Shown here in pieces: positions 14,667 through 23,387 of a stretch of DNA of 64,000 nucleotides. A program made the translations under genes and the position numbers. Source of the DNA: an uncultured Collinsella sp. GTDB taxonomy: Bacteria; Actinomycetota; Coriobacteriia; Coriobacteriales; Coriobacteriaceae. Location: the NCBI GenBank assembly GCA_900541785.1, contig UQKY01000004.1, positions 1-64,000 on the forward strand. The letters run 5' to 3'. The notes below the pieces were generated by a model, which was not told the DNA's origin, made no database searches, and saw only the letters and a program-made list of their open reading frames with translations. The stretch's first letter is position 1. Every line of letters starts with the position of its first letter.

Positions 14667-16451
14667 ATGGTAGCCTTGTTCACGACCCCCAAACGCAATG
14701 ACACTACCGCCGGAACCCATGTTGCCGAACCCGACGTTCGCCGTCGCATAGGACTCGCGCACGGCAGCTGGCGCCGCGTGACGCGCCGCATCGTCTCGGG
14801 CGCCGTGTGCGCGCTCACGGTGAGCTCGCTGCTCATGCCGAGCGTCTCGCTCGCAGCGGAATGGGTCAAGGTCGGCGGCAACAAGTACAACACCGCGGCG
14901 AGCGACGAGGCCGGTACCTGGTCGTGGGACGGCGCCGACGACTTGAAGCTCAACAACTATAACGGCGGCGAGATCCAGGCCGCAGGCAAGCTCAACGTGA
15001 ATTACTCGGGAACCAACATTGTCACTGCCGAATGGATCGAAAGCATCAACGTTTCTCATGGCACTAACGAGAATGCCGAGCTCAATATCCAAGGCGACGA
15101 GGGCGGCACGCTCAGCGTGACATCTACTGAGGACGCTATCCTCTCCACGGGTAATATCAACATCGACGGAGCCGGATCCGTCAACGCCACGAGCACTGGG
15201 TTTGATGCCATCAATGCCGGAGGTGATCTCGCTATCAAAGGTTCGGGCAACGTCAACGCCACGGGTGCATCGGATGGCATCAGGGCAAACGGCAATATCA
15301 CGATTGACGACAGCGGAGCCGTCACCGCCAGGGCTACCAAGGACAAGGGTATTGGAGCCGACAAGAACCTCACCATCAAGGGTGGCGGGACGGTCGAGGC
15401 AAGCTCAGCCGATGGTGAGGCCCTTTGGAGCGGCGGCAATATCAACATCTCGGACGGCAGCCAGGTCGAGGTAAGCTCCGAGAAAGACGCTGCCGTCGAG
15501 GCCAAGGGCAGCCTCGCAGCCACAAACGCCTCCCTCAACGTAAACGGTGTTGAATATGGCGTCTATGCCCACAAGGGCATCACCCTCGATCATGCAAACG
15601 TGACGGTCCGTGCAAGTAAAGGCAGATACGGTGGCGCCAACGCCCTCTTCACCTACCAGGACGACATCGTCGTCAAGAACGGCTCCACCGTGGACGCGTT
15701 TGCGGAAGGCGAGGTTTCGGCTGCATTCTCCACCAGAAACGATCGACCCAACGAGAAGGGCGGCCACATCTACATCAGCGACTCCGTTGTCAAGGCCATA
15801 GCCCGCTATGTCGAGAACGGCGACGGCCCCATCCCCTACAGCGAAAACCAAGATGGCGAGACGAGGCGCGAACCCCAAGGCGAGAACATCGGCATCATCG
15901 CCCAGACCAGCGAGGGCGTCACGCCCGCAGTCATCTCGATCATCCGCAGCAAGGTAACGGCCGAAGGAGATACAGCGGCAATCTTTGCCCGTGCCATGAG
16001 CGCTGACGGCAAGACAATCGGCACCATCAAGATTGAGAACGCCGCCATCCAGACGCCCGAAGGCGGCAAGGTCATTGACTATCGCAAGCTCCGTGACGGC
16101 ATCTACGAGGCAGGCCAAGCCATCGGCACGGGCGACGCCACGGTCGACTCCCTCTATATCAAAGCAGTCGCCAAAAGTACGACCATCGCACCTCCCGAGG
16201 TAGCCAAGCCGGAAGACCCCAAGCCCGACGAGACCAAGCCCGCAGAAAGCAAGCCCGCGGAGTCCAAGCAGAACCCCAAGCCTGAGGGCTCAAAGCCGAC
16301 CAAGGCCGTTGCGGCTTCAACCACGAAAGCCAAGACTACCGGCGTGCTCGCGGCAACCGGCGACACCTCGGGTGCGGCCATCGTGGCAACCGTCCTTGCG
16401 GGAACAGCCGCTATCGCCGCAGGCACCATGGCGAGCCGTAAGCGTTTTTAG
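14667..16451 (+). CDS. sortase-anchored beta-solenoid surface protein, copy 2
   Basis: A 594-residue paralogue of the preceding surface protein, starting at ATG 14667 behind an ACGGGAG site. The signal peptide (ending SVSLAAE), the GTWSWDGADDLKLNNYNGG opening and the C-terminal half (GGHIYISDSVVKAIARYVE) are very similar. The central solenoid repeats differ more, consistent with diversification of the exposed face. The wall region is rich in PKPDETKPAESK repeats. The sorting signal is LAATGDTSG, a helix and SRKRF. Anchoring by a sortase that accepts LAxTG is inferred; no sortase gene is in this window. Confidence 0.85.
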   Translation: MVALFTTPKRNDTTAGTHVAEPDVRRRIGLAHGSWRRVTRRIVSGAVCALTVSSLLMPSVSLAAEWVKVGGNKYNTAASDEAGTWSWDGADDLKLNNYNGGEIQAAGKLNVNYSGTNIVTAEWIESINVSHGTNENAELNIQGDEGGTLSVTSTEDAILSTGNINIDGAGSVNATSTGFDAINAGGDLAIKGSGNVNATGASDGIRANGNITIDDSGAVTARATKDKGIGADKNLTIKGGGTVEASSADGEALWSGGNINISDGSQVEVSSEKDAAVEAKGSLAATNASLNVNGVEYGVYAHKGITLDHANVTVRASKGRYGGANALFTYQDDIVVKNGSTVDAFAEGEVSAAFSTRNDRPNEKGGHIYISDSVVKAIARYVENGDGPIPYSENQDGETRREPQGENIGIIAQTSEGVTPAVISIIRSKVTAEGDTAAIFARAMSADGKTIGTIKIENAAIQTPEGGKVIDYRKLRDGIYEAGQAIGTGDATVDSLYIKAVAKSTTIAPPEVAKPEDPKPDETKPAESKPAESKQNPKPEGSKPTKAVAASTTKAKTTGVLAATGDTSGAAIVATVLAGTAAIAAGTMASRKRF

Positions 16452-16508
16452 ACGCCTCTGCGCACATGGCAGCTCCCGCGAAGGCCCCGAGCCCCAGCAC
16501 CGTTTAAC

Positions 16509-16548
16509 AACGCCACCGCCGAGCTCCCCTCCGGCGGTGGCGTTTTCC
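16509..16548 (+). terminator. Rho-independent terminator after surface protein 2
   Basis: AACGCCACCGCCG and CGGCGGTGGCGTT form a perfect 13-bp stem (16509-16521 with 16532-16544), followed by TTCC. Confidence 0.8.
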
Positions 16549-16658
16549 ATATGCGTCCGCAGGGGATGCACGAGATTGTCTTTGGTCTAGCCCAACCGGC
16601 ATACGCTGGCGTGCGACAATTGGGGCTGCCGATATCACAACACTGAGAGAAGCCCGTC

Positions 16659-17324
16659 ATGGAAGCGCATCAAAAGCAGATAACCGTTTATTCGAATCAT
16701 ACGGAAAGCGCGCCTGTCATCTACCTTCCTGTGGTCGTGGGCGACGGCAGCGAGGTTTATAAGTGTTGCCGAGAGCTCGACTGTCCGCCATTCGCCCTCG
16801 TCACCATTGGCGGGCTCGATTGGAATCGCGAGCTGAGCCCCTGGGCATGCGACGGGACCGTACGCGATGCCGAGCCTTTCGGCGGCCAAGCTGCCGATTT
16901 TCTTGATGAGCTGCTGAATCAGATAATCCCCCAGGTCGAGTCGTCGCTTCCTCAGCCGCCCACCCGGCGCGGCATTGCCGGTTACTCGCTCGCGGGCCTC
17001 TTCGCACTCTGGTCCCTCTGGCAAACCGACGCCTTTGACCGCGCCGCGAGCGCATCGGGGTCGCTATGGTTTCCCGACTTTGTCGACCGTGCCAGCACGG
17101 CCCCTTTTGCCGGCAGCCCGCAAGCCGTCTACCTGTCACTCGGCAAAAAGGAAACCAAGACGCCCAACCGCATGATGCGGCATGTACTCGACGACACACG
17201 CGCGATGGAAGCGTTGCTCGTCGAGCGCGGCATTCCAACAACGCTGGAGCTCAACCCCGGCAATCACTTTGCCCAAACCGACTTACGCATGGCCCGCGGC
17301 ATCCACTGGATACTGACACATTAA
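16659..17324 (+). CDS. alpha/beta-hydrolase, esterase D / enterochelin-esterase type
   Basis: A 221-residue alpha/beta-hydrolase. The nucleophile elbow is AGYSLAGLFALW (GxSxxG, Ser near residue 111), and a C-terminal NPGNHF provides the likely catalytic histidine. An early GGLDWNRELSPW region and a LSLGKKE stretch match the putative esterase family (PF00756 type) that includes siderophore trilactone esterases. There is no signal peptide, so it acts in the cytoplasm. It stands alone, convergent with uraA. The substrate cannot be named from this sequence. Confidence 0.75.
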   Translation: MEAHQKQITVYSNHTESAPVIYLPVVVGDGSEVYKCCRELDCPPFALVTIGGLDWNRELSPWACDGTVRDAEPFGGQAADFLDELLNQIIPQVESSLPQPPTRRGIAGYSLAGLFALWSLWQTDAFDRAASASGSLWFPDFVDRASTAPFAGSPQAVYLSLGKKETKTPNRMMRHVLDDTRAMEALLVERGIPTTLELNPGNHFAQTDLRMARGIHWILTH

Positions 17325-17326
17325 AA

Positions 17327-17370
17327 ATGGTGCCCACACGCATATACGCATGGGCACCATATCTTGTTTT
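17327..17370. terminator. bidirectional terminator
   Basis: ATGGTGCCCA (17327-17336) and TGGGCACCAT (17351-17360) form a perfect stem. The plus strand continues ATCTTGTTTT and the minus strand TTTTTAA, so it can serve both the esterase and uraA. Confidence 0.8.
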
Positions 17371-17385
17371 AGCTGAACGCAGCTG

Positions 17386-18720
17386 CTACTCAGCAGCCTC
17401 CTCAAGCTCGGAGACATCAAACTCAAAGTCGTTACCCGGCAGGATGGCGTTGAGCACAATGCCCACCAGTGAGCCCACGGCAATGCCGGACAGCGAAATG
17501 GTCACGCCGCCCAGCTCCAACACGATGGCGCCGGCGGTGCTGTACGCGATGCCGAGCGAAAGCACGAGCACCAGCGCGGCAACCAGCACGTTGCGGTTGT
17601 TCTGGAAATCGACCTGGTTCTCGATGAGGTTGCGGACGCCCACAGCGCTGATCATGCCGTAGAGCACGAGCGACACACCGCCGATCACACACGCCGGCAT
17701 GGCCGCAATGACAGCCGCGAACTTGGGGCAGAACGAAAGCACGATGGCGCAACACGCGGCAATTCGAATTACGTGCGGGTCGAACACGCGCGTCAGGGCG
17801 AGCACGCCGGTGTTCTCACCATACGTAGTGTTGGCCGGAGCGCCAAAGAGCGAAGCCAGAATCGTGGCAAGGCCGTCGCCGAGCAGCGTGCGATGCAGAC
17901 CGGGATCGGCAATGTAGTTGCGCTCGCAAGTCGAACCGATAGCAGAGATATCGCCGATATGCTCGATCATGGTCGCGAAGGCCAGCGGCATGATGGTGAT
18001 GATGGCCGTCGTGGCAAGACCGCTATCGAACTGCGGCCCAAAGAGTGCAAACACGGTGTTGTCCCACACGATGGGCAGACCGACCCACGGAGCGGCGGCA
18101 ACGCCCGAGAAATCAACCTCGCCCAGCGCAGCCGCAACGGCATAGCTCACCACAACGCCCAGCAAAATCGGCACGATCTTGACCATGCCGCGGCCCCAAA
18201 TGTTGCAGATGACGATAACGGCAACGCCAATGACAGCCACAAGCCAGTTGGTCTGGCAGTTAGCAATAGCGGAACTTGCCAGAATCAAGCCGATGGAAAT
18301 GACGATGGGGCCAGTCACCACCGGCGGAAAGAAACGCATGACACGCTTGGCGCCAAACGCGCGGAAGAGCGCCGCCAGCACCGGATAGAGCAGACCGGCA
18401 CAAGCTACGCCCAGGCAGGCGTAGGGCAAAAGCTCGGTCTCGCCGTTGGGCGCGATTGCGGCATAACCGGCAATAAAGGCAAACGATGAGCCCAAAAATG
18501 CCGGCACCTTACCGCGCGACAGGAAGTGGAACAGCAGCGTGCCCAAGCCGGCAAACAAAAGCGTTGCCGATACCGAGAGGCCGGTGAGCACGGGCACCAG
18601 CACGGTGGCGCCAAACATGGCAAACAGGTGCTGTAGGCCGAGCAGGAACACGCGCGGGCGGCCGAGCGACGATGCGTCGTAGATGGCATCGCTGACGGCG
18701 GGCGTCGAGGACTGGGACAT
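17386..18720 (-). CDS. uraA: uracil permease (UraA/PyrP, NCS2)
   Basis: A 444-residue proton-coupled uracil importer with about fourteen membrane segments. Hallmarks are GLQHLFAMFGATVLVP (residues 28-43), GSSFAFI, FFPPVVTGPIV, the substrate-site helix with ATMIEHIGDISAIG and the TTYGENTGVLALT loop. It starts at ATG 18720 after AAAGGAC and ends with a short acidic tail. It is a single gene between a terminator and a MetE-like gene. Xanthine specificity is less likely because the UraA-type EHIGD and GENTG motifs are intact. Confidence 0.92.
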   Translation of the reverse strand: MSQSSTPAVSDAIYDASSLGRPRVFLLGLQHLFAMFGATVLVPVLTGLSVSATLLFAGLGTLLFHFLSRGKVPAFLGSSFAFIAGYAAIAPNGETELLPYACLGVACAGLLYPVLAALFRAFGAKRVMRFFPPVVTGPIVISIGLILASSAIANCQTNWLVAVIGVAVIVICNIWGRGMVKIVPILLGVVVSYAVAAALGEVDFSGVAAAPWVGLPIVWDNTVFALFGPQFDSGLATTAIITIMPLAFATMIEHIGDISAIGSTCERNYIADPGLHRTLLGDGLATILASLFGAPANTTYGENTGVLALTRVFDPHVIRIAACCAIVLSFCPKFAAVIAAMPACVIGGVSLVLYGMISAVGVRNLIENQVDFQNNRNVLVAALVLVLSLGIAYSTAGAIVLELGGVTISLSGIAVGSLVGIVLNAILPGNDFEFDVSELEEAAE

Positions 18721-18842
18721 GGATGTCCTTTCGAATGGAAGGGCGATCAGGCATATCGGATAACCTGCCCGAACGATACGATCCGAACCATTGTACGCGA
18801 TACACTATGCCTCGCACGCGCCGCCACCTGCAAACACTAGCG

Positions 18843-19976
18843 CTATTTCCAAACGCGCTCGGCAATGCGCTTGACCAGCGCGATCTTTGCCCATTGCTCA
18901 TCCTCGGTCAGCTTGTTGCCAATCTCGCAGCTGGCAAAGCCGCACTGAGGCGACAGATACAGGTTCTCGAGCGGCACGTACTTTGCGGCTTCACGGATGC
19001 GCTCGACGATAACATCCTCGTTCTCGAGCTCTGCCGCCTTGGTGGTTACCAAGCCCAGCACGACCTTCTTGCCCGGGGCAACGTACTTGAGCGGCTCAAA
19101 ACCGCCGGCGCGCGGCGTATCGAACTCCAGGTAAAATGCGTCGACATCCTCGTTTGCGAACAGGTACGGCGCGATGGGGTCATAGCCGCCCTCGAAGGCA
19201 TAGGTAGAGTGGTAGTTACCACGGCACACGTGCGTGTTAATGACCAGGTCGTCGGGCTTGCCCTCGATGGCGGCGTTGTTGAGCGCCACGCCCAGCTCGC
19301 TTACCTTCTGCAGGTCGACCGGGCTCATGCCGGTCTTTGCCACGAAATCGGTATCGCAGTAGATGCCCCAGGTGCAGTCATCAAACTGGATGTTGCGGCA
19401 GCCTGCTGCGTACAGGTCGGCAATCACCGTGCGATAAGCGGCTGCAATGGCGTCGGCAAGTTCCTCATCGGTCTTGTAGACGGCGCGCAGACTCTCCTGC
19501 TGGCCATCGCAGCGATCGAGCGTGACCTCAGAGAACGTCTGGATAGGCGCCGGGATGGTCTGGCGTGCAACGTGGCCCTCCCCCTCGAGCGCCTTGACAA
19601 ACTTAAAGTGCTCGACGAACGGATGGTTCTCGCCGCTAATGGGACCGGTCACCACGGCGGTGTCGGCGGTAGTCTCCTCATCGTGGAACATATAGCCCGT
19701 GCGCGAGGTACGACGCTCAATACCGCTGAGTCCCCACATAAAATCGAGGTGCCAGTAGCTGCGGCGAAACTCGCCATCGGTGATAACCTGCAGGCCGGCG
19801 GCCTTCTGCTTGTCCACCAAATCGCGAATGGCATCGTCCTCGACGGCCTTAAGGCCGGCGGCGTCGAGTGTGCCCGCGGCATAGGCGGCACGTGCATCCT
19901 TAACAGCCCGTGGACGAAGAAAACTGCCGACGATATCGGCGCGAAACGGCGCGTTCGGTTGAATCAAAGTGCTCAT
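18843..19976 (-). CDS. MetE C-terminal-like methionine synthase (YxjG/YxjH type)
   Basis: A 377-residue protein of the cobalamin-independent methionine synthase family, containing only the catalytic half. Zinc-ligand candidates are His and Cys in NTHVCRGNYHST and Cys in SPQCGFASCE; FDDCTWG and an IVGSFLRP start also fit. It probably transfers a methyl group to homocysteine from a donor other than polyglutamyl methyl-folate, as proposed for YxjG/YxjH. ATG 19976 has GGGAG upstream. A TATAG-N7-CTATA palindrome about 90-110 bases upstream and the neighbouring LysR gene suggest control by methionine supply. Confidence 0.85.
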   Translation of the reverse strand: MSTLIQPNAPFRADIVGSFLRPRAVKDARAAYAAGTLDAAGLKAVEDDAIRDLVDKQKAAGLQVITDGEFRRSYWHLDFMWGLSGIERRTSRTGYMFHDEETTADTAVVTGPISGENHPFVEHFKFVKALEGEGHVARQTIPAPIQTFSEVTLDRCDGQQESLRAVYKTDEELADAIAAAYRTVIADLYAAGCRNIQFDDCTWGIYCDTDFVAKTGMSPVDLQKVSELGVALNNAAIEGKPDDLVINTHVCRGNYHSTYAFEGGYDPIAPYLFANEDVDAFYLEFDTPRAGGFEPLKYVAPGKKVVLGLVTTKAAELENEDVIVERIREAAKYVPLENLYLSPQCGFASCEIGNKLTEDEQWAKIALVKRIAERVWK

Positions 19977-20062
19977 AGATATCTCCCTTTGCATTGGTTG
20001 CTTTACCGAGACAGAGTATGAGCGCTCATGTGGCCATCGTAAAATATATGTTTATAACAGTT

Positions 20063-20085
20063 TGATATAGATGTTTCCTATATCA
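20063..20085. promoter_or_regulatory. MET-box-like palindrome upstream of MetE-like gene
   Basis: TGATATAG (20063-20070) and CTATATCA (20078-20085) are perfect arms around 7 bases. The inner TATAG-N7-CTATA has the spacing of the MtaR/MetR box known in streptococci (TATAGTTTnaAACTATA). It lies 87-109 bases upstream of the MetE-like start and downstream of the LysR gene, whose product is the likely ligand. Confidence 0.6.
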
Positions 20086-20131
20086 GTCTGGACTGCCATA
20101 AAGAGACTTGAACCGTGCGGAGCACAGCACC

Positions 20132-21028
20132 CTAGATATGCTGACGAATCGCGTCGATATAGGCCCGACCGTAGCGCGTGAGCGTCGTGTTCTTGCGCGT
20201 GATGATGCCGATCTCCATGTACTCATCCACATCGAGCGGAATCGAGATAATGCCGGGGCCGTTGAGTTCGTGGCTAATCACGCCCGAGCACACCGTGTAG
20301 CCGTTGAGGCCCATGGCCAGGTTGAACAACGTCGCACGGTCGCGCACGCGGATATTCTTGCGGCGCTCAAACGTCGAGGTCAGTTCCTCGGAATAGTAAA
20401 ACGAGTTGTAGCTGCCCTGCTCGTAGGACAGGAAGGGATAGTCCTCCAGGTCCTCGAGCGTCACGCTGGAGCGGCCCGCCAACGGATGGTCTGCACACAC
20501 AAAAACGTGCGGTGTGGCGCAGAAGAGTCCTTCGAACACGAGCTCGTTGGCCGCCAGCATGCGCTCGATGACCTCGCGATTGTGCTCGGACAGGTACAGG
20601 ATGCCGAGTTCGCTTTTCATATGCGCGACGTCCTCGATAATCTCGTGAGTCTGCTCCTCGCGCAGGGTAAAGTCGTAGCGCGCGGCATCGAACTCACGGA
20701 TCACATCGACAAACGCGTTGACGGCAAAGGAATAATGCTGACAGCTCACACTAAAGTGCGGCACCTGCTCGGATGCGCCCTTGTACTTACCTTCGAGCAG
20801 ATCGGCCTGGTCAAGCACCTGTCGCGCGTAGCCCAAGAAGGTCTCGCCTTCCTCGGATACAACGACACCCTTGTTAGTGCGCTCAAAGATGCGCACACCC
20901 ATCTCGTTTTCGAGATCGCGGATCGATGCGGTAATCGAAGGCTGCGACACAAAGAGCCGGCGCGAGGCCTCGGTGATGCTGCCGCATTCGGCAACTTTGA
21001 CGACATACCTGAGCTGCTGAAGCTTCAT
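20132..21028 (-). CDS. LysR-family regulator, CmbR/MtaR-like
   Basis: A 298-residue LysR protein. The HTH reads GSITEASRRLFVSQPSITASI (about residues 16-36, quoted in two parts: GSITEASRRLF and VSQPSITASI), and the family resemblance is to CmbR/MtaR sulfur amino-acid regulators of lactic acid bacteria. ATG 21028 follows AGGGAG. It starts 11 bases after the HAD gene stop, so the two are probably cotranscribed, and the MetE-like gene follows downstream on the same strand after a gap with a MET-box-like palindrome. Control of that gene is inferred. Confidence 0.82.
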   Translation of the reverse strand: MKLQQLRYVVKVAECGSITEASRRLFVSQPSITASIRDLENEMGVRIFERTNKGVVVSEEGETFLGYARQVLDQADLLEGKYKGASEQVPHFSVSCQHYSFAVNAFVDVIREFDAARYDFTLREEQTHEIIEDVAHMKSELGILYLSEHNREVIERMLAANELVFEGLFCATPHVFVCADHPLAGRSSVTLEDLEDYPFLSYEQGSYNSFYYSEELTSTFERRKNIRVRDRATLFNLAMGLNGYTVCSGVISHELNGPGIISIPLDVDEYMEIGIITRKNTTLTRYGRAYIDAIRQHI

Positions 21029-21038
21029 GGCTTTCTCC

Positions 21039-21947
21039 CTAGACGTTCGTGACGTCGAAACCCGTCGCATCCATCTGGCGCATAAACGGCGGCATCTCCC
21101 CCGTCGCGGCGCAGGCGGCAATCTGATGCAGAGCCCCGGCGACCGCATCGTCCGCCGCAGCGCCGATATGCCAGCGCGCGGCAGCCGTGACGGCCTCGTT
21201 GGCATTGGCGACTGCAACGGAGTTGGGAACGGCATCGATCATGGGCAGGTCGTTATCGGAATCACCGAATACGGCCACCTCGTCGGGCGTCAGGTCCAAA
21301 GCGCGCGCCAGCTCCAGCGCAGCGCAGCCCTTGTCCCAACCAGCCGGAAGGATGTCGAACAGGCGCACTCGGTTGTTGGGAAACACAAGCGAGAGTTCCG
21401 GCACCTCGGCGGCAACGCGCTCACGCAGCTCGGCAAGCTCTTCGCGCGAGCGGGCGCTCCAGATATTCGCCTTGAACACCGGCGCGTCATCGACAACAGG
21501 ACGGCACGGGGCCTCTTCGCCTTTGAGCCATGCGTTGCCGCCCGACTCCATGGCGCGACGAACGCGCTCGGGATCACTCGTCACGCAATAGGCATCGTTG
21601 CCCCAAAAGTCATCGCCCAGGCTATAGACCTTCAGATAGGTATCGTCGGTCTCTTGCTCAAGATAGTCGGCAAGGCGCATGAGGGCACCGTTGTCGCTCG
21701 CACGGGAGGCAACAACCTCGCCGTCGACAAACATCACCTGGCCGTTACAGAACGCACCGGTCGAGAAGCACTCGGAACGATTTTTGAACATCCAGCCCAT
21801 CGCGGACGGCTGGCGACCTGAAACCGGGCCAAAGTGCAGACCCGCCGCCTGCATGGCATGAATGCCCTCGATGGCGTAGTCGCTGGCGCCGTCATGCCCG
21901 GCTGGAATCAGCGTATCGTCCATATCGGTCAGCACAAGTTTAATCAT
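21039..21947 (-). CDS. HAD-superfamily phosphatase, Cof type
   Basis: A 302-residue HAD IIB hydrolase. Motif I is DMDDT (residues 8-12), motif II contains PVSGRQPS, the lysine motif is in GWDKGCAALELA and motif IV is GDSDNDLPMI. Members dephosphorylate sugar phosphates, flavin or PLP-type small molecules; the substrate here cannot be read from the sequence. It starts at ATG 21947 behind GGGGGCC and leads directly into the LysR gene. Confidence 0.85.
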   Translation of the reverse strand: MIKLVLTDMDDTLIPAGHDGASDYAIEGIHAMQAAGLHFGPVSGRQPSAMGWMFKNRSECFSTGAFCNGQVMFVDGEVVASRASDNGALMRLADYLEQETDDTYLKVYSLGDDFWGNDAYCVTSDPERVRRAMESGGNAWLKGEEAPCRPVVDDAPVFKANIWSARSREELAELRERVAAEVPELSLVFPNNRVRLFDILPAGWDKGCAALELARALDLTPDEVAVFGDSDNDLPMIDAVPNSVAVANANEAVTAAARWHIGAAADDAVAGALHQIAACAATGEMPPFMRQMDATGFDVTNV

Positions 21948-21984
21948 AAGGCCCCCATTCGTATCGGTCCTACCTATTGTAACG

Positions 21985-22019
21985 ACCTGCCAAAATAAAC
22001 CTGTCCCTTTTTGGCAGGT
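21985..22019. repeat. GGGAC-core hairpin repeat, copy A
   Basis: ACCTGCCAAAA and TTTTGGCAGGT pair around a centre containing CCTGTCCC. Nearly the same sequence (CCAAAATRAACCTGTCCC then TTTTTGGCAGGT) recurs at 42575-42608. It lies between the HAD gene and the TPP riboswitch. Confidence 0.7.
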
Positions 22020-22045
22020 GCGTTAGTATAGGGAACAACAGATTC

Positions 22046-22139
22046 GATGCGGGAGTGCCGGCGGTGCAAACCACAAGGCTGAGAGGGCATGGGGCCCAAT
22101 CCTTTGAACCTGTCAGTTAATGCTGGCGTAGGGAGCATG
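22046..22139 (+). ncRNA. TPP riboswitch (THI element)
   Basis: The conserved core is clear: GGGAGTGCCGG, then CTGAGAGGG, then CCTTTGAACCTG and finally GCTGGCGTAGGGAGC. The 5' ATGC pairs with the 3' GCAT to close P1. An intrinsic terminator follows 10 bases later, before thiM, so thiamine pyrophosphate most likely stops transcription of the thiM-thiE operon. Confidence 0.96.
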
Positions 22140-22149
22140 CCGCCTTTAC

Positions 22150-22180
22150 AGGGGCGCTGTCTATGCACAGCGCCCCTTTT
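22150..22180 (+). terminator. riboswitch-controlled terminator
   Basis: AGGGGCGCTGT and ACAGCGCCCCT pair around CTATGC, followed by TTT. It lies between the TPP aptamer and the thiM start and is the expected expression platform. Confidence 0.88.
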
Positions 22181-22202
22181 CTATGCCAAGGAGGCATGTG
22201 CA

Positions 22203-23042
22203 GTGATTGATTCGGAACAGCTTAAGCAACATATGGTCAAGGCCGTGGAGGAGATTCGCGCTACCAATCCGATGGCCGGCTCCATCACCAACACGGTGAC
22301 GATCGACTTTGTCGCCAATGCGCAGCTCGCCGTGGGCGGTTCGGCCGCCATGGTCTATCTGCCCGACGAGGGCGAGGCGCTCGTTGCCGGCGGCGGCGCC
22401 ATCTATCTCAACATGGGCACGCTCTTCCCCATCTACGAGCAGACGATTCCCCGCGCGGCCAAGGCGGCACATGACGCCGGCAAGCCCTGGGTACTCGATC
22501 CGGTGGGTCTGGGCATCGGTAGCCTGCGCACCCAGCTGGTAAACGAGCTCAAGCAGTACAAGCCCGCCATCGTACGCGGCAACGCCTCCGAGATCATCGC
22601 ACTCGCCGGCCTGTGGGGTCTTGAGGGCGAGGCCGCCGACCTGAGCCGTGTACGCGGCGTCGACACCACCGATACGGTCGACGCCGCCCGCGATGCTGCC
22701 GTGGCGCTCGCCCGCTACACCGGCGGCGCCGTGGTCGTCTCGGGCGAAGTCGACCTGATCACCGACGGCACGACCGTGGCCAAGTCCCACGGCGGCAGCC
22801 CGCTCATGTCCAAGATCACCGGCTGCGGCTGCTCGCAGGGCGGCGTGCTGGCCGTGTACGCCTGCGCCGCCGACCCGTTTACGGCAGCCGTCTGCGGCAC
22901 CGCCGTCTACAACGTGGCCGGCACGCGTGCCGCCGCTGTCGCCGACGCCCCGGCAAGCTTTAAGGTCGCCTTTATCGACGAGCTCTACCGCGCAACCGCC
23001 CAGGACATTGCCGATAACCAACTCGAGCTCGAGGAGGCATAG
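22203..23042 (+). CDS. thiM: hydroxyethylthiazole kinase
   Basis: A 279-residue ThiM, which phosphorylates 4-methyl-5-(2-hydroxyethyl)thiazole for thiamine salvage. Typical segments are NPMAGSITNTVTIDFVAN, an early thiazole site, PWVLDPVGLG, RGNASEI and the anion hole TGCGCSQGG. The GTG start at 22203 follows AAGGAGG. It is the first gene of the TPP-riboswitch operon; thiE follows, but no thiD or thiC is present here, so the operon joins salvaged thiazole to pyrimidine made elsewhere. Confidence 0.93.
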   Translation: MIDSEQLKQHMVKAVEEIRATNPMAGSITNTVTIDFVANAQLAVGGSAAMVYLPDEGEALVAGGGAIYLNMGTLFPIYEQTIPRAAKAAHDAGKPWVLDPVGLGIGSLRTQLVNELKQYKPAIVRGNASEIIALAGLWGLEGEAADLSRVRGVDTTDTVDAARDAAVALARYTGGAVVVSGEVDLITDGTTVAKSHGGSPLMSKITGCGCSQGGVLAVYACAADPFTAAVCGTAVYNVAGTRAAAVADAPASFKVAFIDELYRATAQDIADNQLELEEA

Positions 23043-23045
23043 GCC

Positions 23046-23387
23046 ATGTCCGATCCCGCAACCAATACCGGCATGAACACGCTCGTCGCTGTGGCCATCG
23101 CCCCGTGCGGCACCGGCGATGAGCTGTCCGCCGAGGTCGCCGAGGTCGTGCGCGTCATTCGCGAGAGCGGCCTTCCCAACCGCACCACCTCGATGTTCAC
23201 CGAGATCGAGGGCGACTGGGACGAGGTCATGCAGGTCGTACGCGACGCAACCTTTGTGTTGGCGAGCAAGGGCATCCGCACCGAAATCGTGCTCAAAGCC
23301 GATATTCGTCCCGGATTTACCGACACCATGACCGGCAAACTCGAGCGCATGGAAGCGCAGATCAAAAAGCAGGAGGAAGCACGATGA
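23046..23387 (+). CDS. thiamine-binding protein (MTH1187/YkoF-like)
   Basis: A 113-residue protein of the small ferredoxin-like thiamine-binding family (PF01910 type): VAVAIAPCGTGDELSAEVAEVV at its start (beta strand then helix, quoted here only to show the pattern VAIAPCGTG), TSMFTEIEGDWDEVM in the middle and RTEIVLKADIR near the end. It starts 3 bases after thiM and overlaps thiE by 4 bases. It probably buffers or delivers thiamine or its pyrimidine moiety in the cytoplasm; the exact role of this family is not settled. Confidence 0.8.
   Translation: MSDPATNTGMNTLVAVAIAPCGTGDELSAEVAEVVRVIRESGLPNRTTSMFTEIEGDWDEVMQVVRDATFVLASKGIRTEIVLKADIRPGFTDTMTGKLERMEAQIKKQEEAR

Larger units (their letters stand above)
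12356..16451 (+). repeat. tandem duplication of about 2.06 kb
   Basis: The block permease 3' end - terminator - leader - surface gene occurs twice, starting at 12356 and 14418, with an offset of about 2.06 kb. The second copy begins inside the permease coding sequence, so the junction is visible as a 14-codon fossil. The surface genes have since diverged mainly in their middle repeats. Confidence 0.85.

Noticed and set aside
18723..20021. 432-residue plus-strand frame
   Set aside because: Antisense of the MetE-like gene.
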